From: Promethearchaeota archaeon
Lineage (GTDB): Archaea; Asgardarchaeota; Lokiarchaeia; Sigynarchaeales; SOKP01
NCBI GenBank assembly: GCA_030668025.1
Contig: DAOUUT010000172.1
Coordinates: 1-7,942, forward strand
DNA length: 7,942 bases
Direction: 5' to 3'
Position 1 is the first letter of the stretch, and each line of letters starts with the position of its first letter. The notes beneath the pieces are model-generated. The model was not told the origin of the DNA. It was given only the letters and a program-made list of their open reading frames with translations, and made no database searches. Of this stretch, positions 1 through 5,541 are shown piece after piece. The position numbers were made by a program, and so were the translations under genes.

Positions 1-76
1 TGAAGACGCGATGGAATTAGAAAGAACTGGGAATAGGGAAGTTTTTGTTCCACCTCCAAGGATTAAAACAACTTAA
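1..76 (+). CDS. C-terminal end of a ferredoxin-type [4Fe-4S] protein (5' truncated)
   Basis: Only the last 24 codons are inside the window, read from base 2 to the TAA at 74-76; base 1 is the third base of an earlier codon. The visible peptide begins EDAMELERTG and ends VFVPPPRIKTT. It aligns almost residue for residue with the last 25 residues of the next gene (EDAIKLQRTG ... VFIPAPKISTS), where the same stretch directly follows the last Cys-Pro of the second [4Fe-4S] motif. This gene is therefore inferred to encode a paralogue of its downstream neighbour and to end just after a CxxCxxCxxxCP cluster. It lies 15 bp upstream on the same strand, so the two are probably one operon. Nothing upstream of the tail can be seen, so the domain content of the rest of the protein is unknown. 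Confidence 0.8.
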   Translation, partial: EDAMELERTGNREVFVPPPRIKTT

Positions 77-91
77 AATGAGGAATATTAG

Positions 92-1186
92 ATGACTGAT
101 AAATTATGGCAACAACTTGCAAGAAATATTTTAAAAGCAGGAGGTCCACCTATACCCATTAATGACACCCTTATCGAATTGTTAAAGACATTGATAAACG
201 AAGCGCAATTAAAATTTCTTTTAAAGTTTCGAAAATCTCTTAATCGGGACCAAATTAAATCTAAATTCGATTTAGATGACGCATCATTAAACAAAATGCT
301 CAACGAGTTAATGCACATCGGATTGATAACGGCTATACCCAGTAGGACTACTGGTGTGATCGTTTATCGTTTAGTAGCTTTTCTACCGGGATTATTGGAA
401 TTTACTCTCATGCGAGGTGAAACGGGAGCAAAACAAAAGAAATTGGCGAAATTATGGGAACAGTTGTTTCAAGATGAAGCAAAAATAACTCGAAAAAACT
501 ATGATCTTGTAATGAACGCGTTTAAAAACGCGCCTCCTATCGATAGAGTGGTCCCTATTGAACAACAAATAGAACCACACGAAGAATTAACATTACCTGA
601 AGAAGAAGTAAGAAAAATCATAGAAAAATTCGATATTATTGGCGTTTCACATTGTTATTGCAGGCACTTTAAAGATTTACTAGAAGATCCTTGCAAAATT
701 AATGCTCCGAGGCAGAACTGTTTAAGTTTTGGCAGAACTGCTAAATTTGCAATCGATCAAAGTTTTGCAAAGAAAATCTCTAAGGAAGAAGCTTTAAAGA
801 TATTAAAGGAAGCAGAAGATTTAGGGTTAATTCATAAAACTTTTCATGTAAAAGGAGATCCATTTATGGAAGAACTCGCAATTTGCAATTGTTGCACTTG
901 TTGCTGCCAGAACCTTCAAGCATTTTATAGTGGCTCTTCTCCTACTCATACTTATACTTCATATATCGCACATGTCAGTGAAGTCGATTGCGTTGGATGC
1001 GGAACATGTGTAGAATTATGTCCAATGGATGCAATTGATTTAGAAGAAGCTACTGCTATCGTTAACGAAGAAAGATGTATTGGTTGTGGAGTGTGCGCTA
1101 ATAAATGTCCCGAAGATGCTATAAAACTGCAACGGACAGGACTTAGGAAAGTGTTTATTCCTGCTCCTAAAATTTCAACATCTTAA
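92..1186 (+). CDS. Winged-helix-like / cysteine-rich / 2x[4Fe-4S] ferredoxin-domain protein
   Basis: A 364-aa predicted cytoplasmic iron-sulfur protein. Residues about 28-95 are predicted to be helical and look like a winged helix (RDQIKSKFDLDDASLNKMLNEL, then GLITAIPS). Residues 188-210 hold a first cysteine group (CYC at 188-190, C201, C210). Residues 265-272 hold a dense CNCCTCCC group. Two classical CxxCxxCxxxCP ferredoxin motifs follow (C300/303/306/310 and C329/332/335/339), each able to ligate a [4Fe-4S] cluster. This arrangement (helix-turn-helix-like start, CxC..C..C, CNCCxCCC, two ferredoxin clusters) is a family I recognise from anaerobic bacteria and archaea, where it is annotated only as a 4Fe-4S binding protein. 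The physiological partner is unknown, and electron transfer or redox sensing are both inference. The ATG at 92 follows a GAGG Shine-Dalgarno at 80-83 with 8 nt spacing. The stop of the upstream paralogue is 15 nt before the start, supporting co-transcription. Confidence 0.88.
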   Translation: MTDKLWQQLARNILKAGGPPIPINDTLIELLKTLINEAQLKFLLKFRKSLNRDQIKSKFDLDDASLNKMLNELMHIGLITAIPSRTTGVIVYRLVAFLPGLLEFTLMRGETGAKQKKLAKLWEQLFQDEAKITRKNYDLVMNAFKNAPPIDRVVPIEQQIEPHEELTLPEEEVRKIIEKFDIIGVSHCYCRHFKDLLEDPCKINAPRQNCLSFGRTAKFAIDQSFAKKISKEEALKILKEAEDLGLIHKTFHVKGDPFMEELAICNCCTCCCQNLQAFYSGSSPTHTYTSYIAHVSEVDCVGCGTCVELCPMDAIDLEEATAIVNEERCIGCGVCANKCPEDAIKLQRTGLRKVFIPAPKISTS

Positions 1187-1189
1187 CAC

Positions 1190-1194
1190 TTTTT
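1190..1194 (+). terminator. Possible oligo-T terminator of the ferredoxin operon
   Basis: A run of five T lies 3 nt after the stop codon at 1184-1186, with no obvious hairpin. Archaeal RNA polymerase can terminate at oligo-T tracts, but a T5 run is weak in such AT-rich DNA. The next gene converges from the other strand and ends at 1231, so transcription should stop in this 44-bp gap. Confidence 0.3.
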
Positions 1195-1230
1195 CTATAC
1201 AATTTAAATTTACAGAATAATTGATGGAAA

Positions 1231-1671
1231 TCATAAATATTTAGCAAGAAAATCAATGACATTGAGCAATCTATTTGTTTTAAGTTCCATTGCTAACCTC
1301 ACGCATTCTACACTAGCTATTAGAGTTTTATCTGATTCTCTGAAAATTTCGTGTTGAAATGTAATAGACGAAGTTCCTATTTTTTTTATCTGAGTTTCGA
1401 CTATAACATAATCTCCAAACTTAGCTGAACCTTGGTAGGTTATCTCCACTTTTTTAACACCAAATACAGTCCCTTCATGGACAGTATCCTCTATTCTTTT
1501 TGGAGATAAAAGGCTATTCATAAAACTAACAAACCCATCGTCAAAATAAACCATATAATTTTTAAAATGAACAATTCCCATCGCATCTGTATCGTTAAAA
1601 CGTACTTTTACACGGGTGTTATCCTTTACTTTAAGAACCCTTTTGATTAAGTCGTCTTTCAATTTCAACAA
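1231..1671 (-). CDS. Hotdog-fold acyl-CoA thioesterase, YbgC/4-hydroxybenzoyl-CoA thioesterase type
   Basis: A 146-aa protein of normal size for single-domain hotdog thioesterases, which hydrolyse acyl-CoA (or acyl-ACP) thioesters in the cytoplasm. The signature near the N-terminus is VRFNDTDAMGIVHFKNYMVYF (residues 23-43). It matches the family pattern in which the Asp of TDAMGIV (D29) is the catalytic acid, followed by the conserved H35 and N38-Y39. The rest (FGVKKVEITYQG, GDYVIVETQIKKIG, SITFQHEIFRE) fits the antiparallel strands of the fold. The usual FERAR-type stretch after the motif is replaced by FDDGF. The substrate cannot be read from sequence. The start is a non-ATG codon: the first in-frame ATG (M31) is past the catalytic Asp. 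TTG occurs at 1671, 1668 and 1662, and an AAAGG Shine-Dalgarno at 1677-1673 sits 10 nt before the 1662 TTG, so the true start may be 3 codons downstream. The gene is divergent from the MFS permease. Confidence 0.88.
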   Translation of the reverse strand: MLKLKDDLIKRVLKVKDNTRVKVRFNDTDAMGIVHFKNYMVYFDDGFVSFMNSLLSPKRIEDTVHEGTVFGVKKVEITYQGSAKFGDYVIVETQIKKIGTSSITFQHEIFRESDKTLIASVECVRLAMELKTNRLLNVIDFLAKYL

Positions 1672-1710
1672 ACCTTTAATTTAATAGTTTTTAAAAAACA
1701 TTTTAATAAT

Positions 1711-1734
1711 ATTTATTTTGTGAATTTATTTTGT
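1711..1734. repeat. Perfect 11-bp tandem direct repeat in the divergent intergenic region
   Basis: ATTTATTTTGT occurs at 1711-1721 and again at 1724-1734, a period of 13 bp with a 2-bp gap. The repeat lies about 40-63 bp upstream of the thioesterase start and about 92-115 bp upstream of the permease start. Its position between two divergent genes fits a binding site for a regulator of one or both. It could also be chance in A/T-rich DNA, although the identity includes the G at position 10. Confidence 0.4.
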
Positions 1735-1795
1735 TTAAATACCTTTCAAGTACGTAACACTAATTCTTATAAAACTCCTTTTTATACTCTAAACA

Positions 1796-1803
1796 TTTAA
1801 ATA
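1796..1803 (+). promoter_or_regulatory. TATA box for the MFS permease, placed for a leaderless transcript
   Basis: TTTAAATA is centred about 26 nt before the A of the ATG at 1826, which is the usual TATA-to-start-site distance in archaea. The 22 nt between box and ATG contain no GG-rich Shine-Dalgarno. Transcription is therefore inferred to begin at or within a base or two of the start codon. A second TTTAAATA at 1734-1741 is too far upstream for this role. Confidence 0.55.
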
Positions 1804-1825
1804 GAAATAAAACAAAAGATTTTTT

Positions 1826-3151
1826 ATGAATTCAGAAGTTAAATATAATAAAAAATACACGTACATTTTTGTCTTCTTTTATCTCTGCGAAGGTTTTTCT
1901 CAAGGAATCCCATTTCTATTCTTTCCTCAATATTTAGCCCATTTGTTAGGTGGGTCGTATGATATTGCTATATGGCTAGTTATATATTCAATAGGAAACT
2001 TACCTTGGGCAATTAAAATGATTGTGGGATTATTCAACGATAGATGGGGCTCTAAAAAATATGGCCAACGATTCCCTTGGATATTTAGTTTCGGTATTTT
2101 TGGAGGAGTTTGGTGGCTAATGATGGCATTTTATCTACCCGTTAATGAGATTTATCTTTGGGTGGCAATTTATTACTTTATGACGCAAGTCGGAATGGCA
2201 TTTGCAGATACAGCTTTAGACGGATTAATTTTAGATTGTGTGCCTAAAGAAAAGTTAGCACGGGTTCAAGGATATACTTGGACTGTAATGTTTTTAGGCT
2301 ATGGCGCAGGAGGAATGGGTTTGGGCTATCTATTTCTATTATTAGATATAGTACCGGTATTATTTATAGTAACGGGAATTTTAGTGATAATTGCTAGCAT
2401 CATTCCCTACCTTGTAAAAGAACCTCCTCTTGATAAGATGACATCGAAGGAATTTGGACAGGAATTATTAACAATTGTTACGAAAAAGCGAAATTGGAAA
2501 GTCTTTTTATATACTTTTTTGGCAGGAATTCCTGTAGTTATGATTTTAAATTTCTTTATGTACCTTGTTTTAATTTCCATGGGTATTATTGATGTCAGTG
2601 CTACATTGTTAACGATTACTGAAGGAGGGGCTGTTAATCTCCAAGGGTGGAGTTCGATATTTTATCTTGTTAATGGCGTAGGCATAGTTATTGGCTCTCT
2701 TATTGCAGGCAAATTTGGTGATCGAAGCCGCAAAAAGCCTCTTACTTATATCTACTTAACATATATCCCAATATTTCTAATATTAGTCGTACCCTTTGCA
2801 TTTTTAACTGGTGAAATTGCGCCATTAATATTTGGGATGATCTTTCTGCTAATTCTAGGCGCTGTCCAAAACGCATTAACAGTCGTAAATCAAACAGTAC
2901 GCGGAGATTTATCAAAAAATTACTATCCTAAACTTAAAAGTACATTTTTTGCAACTTTAGTTTCACTAGCAAATTTGGGTCAAAATGTAGGTACAATTGT
3001 AGGTGCAGGTCTATTTACTCTTTTCGCATTGTTTACAGATAGCTTCTATTTGATCTTTTTCTTCGTTTCTGCTTTCTGCTCTGTAAGTTTGTTGGCAAGC
3101 TACTTAATTTTTAGAAAAATCGATCCTTTAGATTACGAGGTAAGAAACTAA
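1826..3151 (+). CDS. MFS permease, AmpG/PAT-like group, 12 transmembrane segments
   Basis: A 441-aa integral membrane protein with about 12 hydrophobic segments (roughly 11-33, 47-69, 86-104, 109-128, 150-172, 177-196, 226-250, 277-296, 307-327, 331-351, 376-402, 405-428). A hydrophilic central loop at about 197-225 divides two six-helix halves, the standard major facilitator layout. A loop-2/3 motif resembling MFS motif A appears in both halves: GLFNDRWGSKKYGQRFPW (68-85) and GKFGDRSRKKP (295-305). The pattern GNLPWAIK before the first motif and ADTALDGLILD (127-137) resembles AmpG muropeptide permeases and the acetyl-CoA/biopterin (PAT/BT1) transporters, so I place it in that group. The transported compound cannot be inferred, and archaea lack the murein fragments AmpG imports. 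The ATG at 1826 has no Shine-Dalgarno and a TATA box at leaderless spacing. It appears to be a single-gene unit ending at a T10 run. Confidence 0.85.
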   Translation: MNSEVKYNKKYTYIFVFFYLCEGFSQGIPFLFFPQYLAHLLGGSYDIAIWLVIYSIGNLPWAIKMIVGLFNDRWGSKKYGQRFPWIFSFGIFGGVWWLMMAFYLPVNEIYLWVAIYYFMTQVGMAFADTALDGLILDCVPKEKLARVQGYTWTVMFLGYGAGGMGLGYLFLLLDIVPVLFIVTGILVIIASIIPYLVKEPPLDKMTSKEFGQELLTIVTKKRNWKVFLYTFLAGIPVVMILNFFMYLVLISMGIIDVSATLLTITEGGAVNLQGWSSIFYLVNGVGIVIGSLIAGKFGDRSRKKPLTYIYLTYIPIFLILVVPFAFLTGEIAPLIFGMIFLLILGAVQNALTVVNQTVRGDLSKNYYPKLKSTFFATLVSLANLGQNVGTIVGAGLFTLFALFTDSFYLIFFFVSAFCSVSLLASYLIFRKIDPLDYEVRN

Positions 3152-3189
3152 GTTCGATATACAATAAGAATAAATCTTAAATCTTTATC

Positions 3190-3199
3190 TTTTTTTTTT
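3190..3199 (+). terminator. Poly-T terminator of the MFS permease gene
   Basis: An uninterrupted run of ten T on the plus strand starts 39 nt after the permease stop. Another TCCTTTTAATT follows at about 3203. No stable hairpin precedes it, as expected for intrinsic archaeal termination at oligo-T. Confidence 0.6.
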
Positions 3200-3244
3200 A
3201 AATCCTTTTAATTAGAAATAGCAAAAATAATCAAAAGTTAATAA

Positions 3245-3338
3245 GCCTCCAGGGGGACTTGAACCCCCGACCTGCTGATGTCTTGAAACTTGAATAAGTT
3301 GTACAAGTCAGCTGCTCTACGAACTAAGCCATGGAGGC
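3245..3338 (-). tRNA. tRNA-Thr (anticodon TGT) with a 22-nt intron
   Basis: The minus strand folds into a complete cloverleaf. The acceptor stem is 7 perfect pairs (GCCTCCA/TGGAGGC), followed by TG at positions 8-9. The D stem is GCTT/GAGC, the anticodon stem is GCTGA/TCAGC, the variable loop is AGGTC, and the T arm is GGGGG-TTCAAGT-CCCCC. After removal of the intron (3280-3301) the anticodon loop is CTTGTAA, giving anticodon TGT at 3305-3303, which reads ACA and related Thr codons. The mature length is 72 nt plus discriminator U at 3244; CCA is not encoded. G1-C72 and C2-G71 agree with known threonine tRNA identity pairs. The D loop AGTTCGTA has C where the near-invariant G18 should be, while G19 is kept. 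The gene is divergent from the zinc-ribbon gene. The minus-strand T4 and T5 runs near 3234 and 3224 could terminate it. Confidence 0.93.
3280..3301 (-). other. Archaeal tRNA intron at position 37/38
   Basis: These 22 nt interrupt the anticodon loop at the canonical archaeal site. Exon bases CTTG (32-35) pair with CAAG near the intron 3' end to give the 4-bp central helix. The flanking bulges are TAC and ACA, each cut after its second base (TA^C and AC^A). Inside the intron, AACTT pairs with AAGTT around an ATTC loop. A single extra T opposite the TAC bulge makes the bulge-helix-bulge slightly relaxed. The tRNA splicing endonuclease is the expected enzyme. Confidence 0.85.
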
Positions 3339-3365
3339 CTATTAATTTTAATTAGTATATTAGTT

Positions 3366-3377
3366 GATATATATTAA
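3366..3377 (-). promoter_or_regulatory. Candidate TATA box for tRNA-Thr
   Basis: On the minus strand this reads TTAATATATATC, centred about 33 nt before the first base of the mature tRNA. That would start transcription around 3344 and leave a 5' leader of about 6 nt. The surroundings are very AT-rich, so a shifted box is possible. Confidence 0.4.
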
Positions 3378-3424
3378 AAACGAATTAATTATTAATTTTA
3401 TGATTATGAAATCAGTCAATTACT

Positions 3425-3604
3425 ATGGAAAAATGCATTTTTTGTGGTACACCAACTTCCTTTAAATTTGCGGGAGAAGGACAATATAATGGAAAGATTA
3501 TTTGCCCTAAGTGCCAATCAAAAAATTTCAATACTAATTTTAATACTGACTATGCCAATGATAACGATTGTTCAATTAAAGTAAAACAAAATAATAAAAC
3601 ATAA
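3425..3604 (+). CDS. 59-aa zinc-ribbon micro-protein
   Basis: A short ORF (ATG 3425, TAA 3602-3604) beginning MEKCIFCGTP and containing IICPKCQS. Two CxxC knuckles (C4/C7 and C27/C30), separated by 19 residues with a Gly-rich turn (GEGQYNGK), are the classic layout of a zinc ribbon. The C-terminal half (about 34-59) is rich in Asn, Asp and Lys with one further Cys (C49), and is probably unstructured. Small zinc ribbons act in transcription, translation or as protein adaptors; nothing here chooses among these. An in-frame TGA at 3407-3409 leaves only this ATG as the start. There is no Shine-Dalgarno, and an AATTTTATG box at 3394-3402 lies about 26 nt upstream, suggesting a leaderless mRNA. The cysteine pattern makes chance unlikely, but homologues are needed to prove it. 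Confidence 0.68.
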   Translation: MEKCIFCGTPTSFKFAGEGQYNGKIICPKCQSKNFNTNFNTDYANDNDCSIKVKQNNKT

Positions 3605-3613
3605 TATTTCATG

Positions 3614-3628
3614 TTTTAATTATTAAAA
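3614..3628. repeat. 15-bp inverted repeat (TTTTAAT-T-ATTAAAA)
   Basis: Perfect 7-bp arms around a single T, 10 bp after the zinc-ribbon stop codon. It is made only of A and T, so chance is a real possibility. It could be an operator or a weak terminator-like element for the micro-protein. Confidence 0.3.
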
Positions 3629-3632
3629 TCTT

Positions 3633-3647
3633 ATCATTTCAAATGAT
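3633..3647. promoter_or_regulatory. 15-bp palindrome (ATCATTTCAAATGAT), candidate operator
   Basis: Perfect 7-bp arms around a central C, 4 bp after the preceding inverted repeat and 12 bp upstream of the TATA box at 3659. The arms contain C and G, so it is less likely to be chance than its AT-only neighbour. The place just upstream of the promoter suits an activator or repressor of the downstream gene. No regulator can be named. Confidence 0.4.
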
Positions 3648-3658
3648 TCCCTTGAAGT

Positions 3659-3667
3659 CTTTTATAA
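3659..3667 (+). promoter_or_regulatory. TATA box upstream of the DUF2934-like gene
   Basis: TTTTATAAA is a near-consensus archaeal TATA box. The predicted start site about 26 nt downstream is near 3690. That would put the ATG at 3702 (a 15-codon ORF) 12 nt into the transcript and the ATG at 3715 25 nt into it. Confidence 0.5.
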
Positions 3668-3714
3668 ATCAATACTAATTTTGCTGTTTTAACAGTTGAA
3701 AATGGCAACACAAA

Positions 3715-4140
3715 ATGTTAAATGTAAACTTTACTTTTTCATTAATTAGATTATTAAGCTTCTATATTATTGAAAAGGAGTTGTATTTTAGATTGTTTAC
3801 TAAAGAGGATGTAGAAATTTTAGCCTATCAACGGTATAAAGCGGGAGAAAATTACGACAAATCCGTTTGGTTCCTAGCAGAATTATGTGTAAAGATTAAT
3901 AAAAATGTGAAGAATGGTTACGATATTAAACCACTTGAAACAGATAATTTAGTGCTATTGTTAAATGAAAATGTTAATGGGGAACTACTAACACCCACTA
4001 AAGATGAAATTAAAGAATTAGCTGAATTTATTTACAACGCGCATCCTGAAAAGAGCAAATTACACTTCTTTATTGCAGAAAAACAGCTCCTTTTAGGATC
4101 GATTAAGAAAATTATTAAAGAAAACAGAAGGAACCATTAA
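3715..4140 (+). CDS. Protein with two DUF2934-like repeats, function unknown
   Basis: A 141-aa acidic/basic mixed protein I recognise only loosely. Residues 29-62 (TKEDVEILAYQRYKAG, then KSVWFLAELCVKI) fit the pattern AY..Y..G....W..AE of the small DUF2934 domain, which has no assigned function. Residues 95-127 (TKDEIKELAEFIYNAH, then KSKLHFFIAEKQLLL) repeat the same spacing with TK, LA, Y.A, KS and AE in register. The protein thus appears to be an internal duplication joined by a linker at about 63-93. The start is uncertain. ATG 3715 gives an unusually hydrophobic first 28 residues and has no Shine-Dalgarno. An AAGGAG at 3775-3780 lies 12 nt before an in-frame TTG at 3793 that begins just before the first repeat. 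It converges with tldE, ending 24 bp from it. Confidence 0.6.
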   Translation: MLNVNFTFSLIRLLSFYIIEKELYFRLFTKEDVEILAYQRYKAGENYDKSVWFLAELCVKINKNVKNGYDIKPLETDNLVLLLNENVNGELLTPTKDEIKELAEFIYNAHPEKSKLHFFIAEKQLLLGSIKKIIKENRRNH

Positions 4141-4142
4141 TT

Positions 4143-4167
4143 TAAGCAATATAGAAAGGTTTGCTTA
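4143..4167. terminator. Short hairpin between convergent genes
   Basis: TAAGCAA at 4143-4149 and TTGCTTA at 4161-4167 form a perfect 7-bp stem with an 11-nt loop. It starts 2 bp after the stop of the plus-strand gene and includes the TAA of tldE (4167-4165). A bidirectional terminator or a 3' end stabiliser is possible. No strong T tract follows on either strand. Confidence 0.3.
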
Positions 4168-5541
4168 CTGTGTCGCTGCAGTAATGGTACAATTATCTAC
4201 TTTTATAGTTGGTGAGAATGTCGGTGTTTCTACTTCCCACCAATAAATTTGTTGAACATCCTTACCTATTGCTGAGATATTTGAACAAATTCTCAGTAGA
4301 TTATCAGATAAACGAAGTTTTCTTACTGGTTTTTTAATTTCACCGTTTTCAATAAGAAACATGCCATCTCTAGGTATCGTTGAAAATAAACCATCCATCA
4401 TATTTGTGAAACGAGTATACCAATTAGAAGTTAAATAAATCGTAGGTTTTTTACATTCGGCAATAATCTCTTCTAAAGTATAATTTCCTCTGCTGATAAC
4501 TATATTAGAGGGGCCAGGTGCTAGGAATTTAGAACCAATCCCGAAGTCGAAAAATATTGAACTACCAGTATTTTCTACTTGTTCCATCTTACTTGTTGAA
4601 GTGTTGTGAAGTAATCCTTGAAGAATCCCATTTGTAAAAATTGGAGTTTTACCCGTAGGAGTGCCCTCTACATCAAAAGGACGGCTTCCCAATCCATTAT
4701 CAAGTAGAGCATTATCTACTACTGTAAAATCTTCAGACGCAATTTCTTTTCCAATATGTTTGTTTTTAAGAGGGCTCATACCAATCATTATTTTAAGGGG
4801 ATTTACACCATCAAAAACTTGACCTAAAACATTAGCAGCAACAGTAGGGCTCATTATGACGTCATATTTTCCTGGGTGGCCTTGCGTACCCCCTACTGCC
4901 ATTTTAGCTATCTCACCAGCTTTAACGCCAGCTTGAATAAATTTATTTTCAACTCCAGAAAGATTTCTACTACAAACAATTCCTTGTCCACTGCTTTCGG
5001 CATCAACAAAGGATCGGATTGTAAATCGGTAGTATGAACCATCGTAAGAGCCTTTATTTCCATAACTAGTCATTAATTCTGTTTTAGAGTACCCAAAGTA
5101 AAGTACTCCTGCAACTTTTTTAGCCCCACTTTCCAATGATGTTTGTATCGCTGCGTTGACAAGCTCTGGGGCTTTTTCTGAAAAGTTCATTATTTTTGAG
5201 TCAAAGATTTGATCTAACTTTTTATATGTTTGTAAATTACTTTCCATCCCATTGTAAAGAAAACTTTCTGGCAGTTTCGTAATAAATTTAGATGCTTTTT
5301 TAATAGTATTTCTGATTTTCGTTGGAGTAGGAGCTTCTATATCGAATTGTGTTGTTCTTTTTCCTTTAGCAAGAAAAAGTTCTAAAATATCGTTACTCCA
5401 TATCTTAGAATTATCTATCAAAGAATTTGAAAACCTTATTTGGTATGTTTTTCCCTTAATTCTTCGAGCGATAACCTCGTCGATATTTTCTTTTTGGGCA
5501 ACTTCGATGGCGACTTTAAGAAAGTCTTCATTTTCACTCAT
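4165..5541 (-). CDS. tldE: TldE/PmbA-type subunit of the TldD/TldE peptidase (non-catalytic)
   Basis: A 458-aa member of the TldD/PmbA family, close to the usual 440-450 aa, with an N-terminal domain to about residue 215 and a C-terminal domain from about 225 (KYDVIMSPTVAANVLGQVFDG). In the position where TldD has its HExxxH metal site, this protein has SPTVAANVLGQV (231-242), so it lacks the metal ligands, as TldE/PmbA subunits do. Family hallmarks include LDNGLGSRPFDVEGTPTGKT (280-299), GLLHNTSTS (309-317) and the late WWEVETPTFSPTIKVDNCT (434-452). In E. coli the TldD/TldE complex degrades unfolded peptides and matures microcin B17, but the archaeal substrates are unknown. The ATG at 5541 overlaps the tldD stop as ATGA and follows a strong AGGAGGT, so the two subunits should be translationally coupled. 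Confidence 0.9.
   Translation of the reverse strand: MSENEDFLKVAIEVAQKENIDEVIARRIKGKTYQIRFSNSLIDNSKIWSNDILELFLAKGKRTTQFDIEAPTPTKIRNTIKKASKFITKLPESFLYNGMESNLQTYKKLDQIFDSKIMNFSEKAPELVNAAIQTSLESGAKKVAGVLYFGYSKTELMTSYGNKGSYDGSYYRFTIRSFVDAESSGQGIVCSRNLSGVENKFIQAGVKAGEIAKMAVGGTQGHPGKYDVIMSPTVAANVLGQVFDGVNPLKIMIGMSPLKNKHIGKEIASEDFTVVDNALLDNGLGSRPFDVEGTPTGKTPIFTNGILQGLLHNTSTSKMEQVENTGSSIFFDFGIGSKFLAPGPSNIVISRGNYTLEEIIAECKKPTIYLTSNWYTRFTNMMDGLFSTIPRDGMFLIENGEIKKPVRKLRLSDNLLRICSNISAIGKDVQQIYWWEVETPTFSPTIKVDNCTITAATQ

Noticed and set aside
88..318. Minus-strand 76-codon open frame inside the ferredoxin-type gene
   Set aside because: It is antisense to a well-supported coding region, with no family resemblance and no promoter or Shine-Dalgarno of its own.
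3400..3427. Upstream ATG at 3400 as an alternative start for the zinc-ribbon gene
   Set aside because: It is in a different frame, and an in-frame TGA at 3407-3409 closes the correct frame upstream of 3425.
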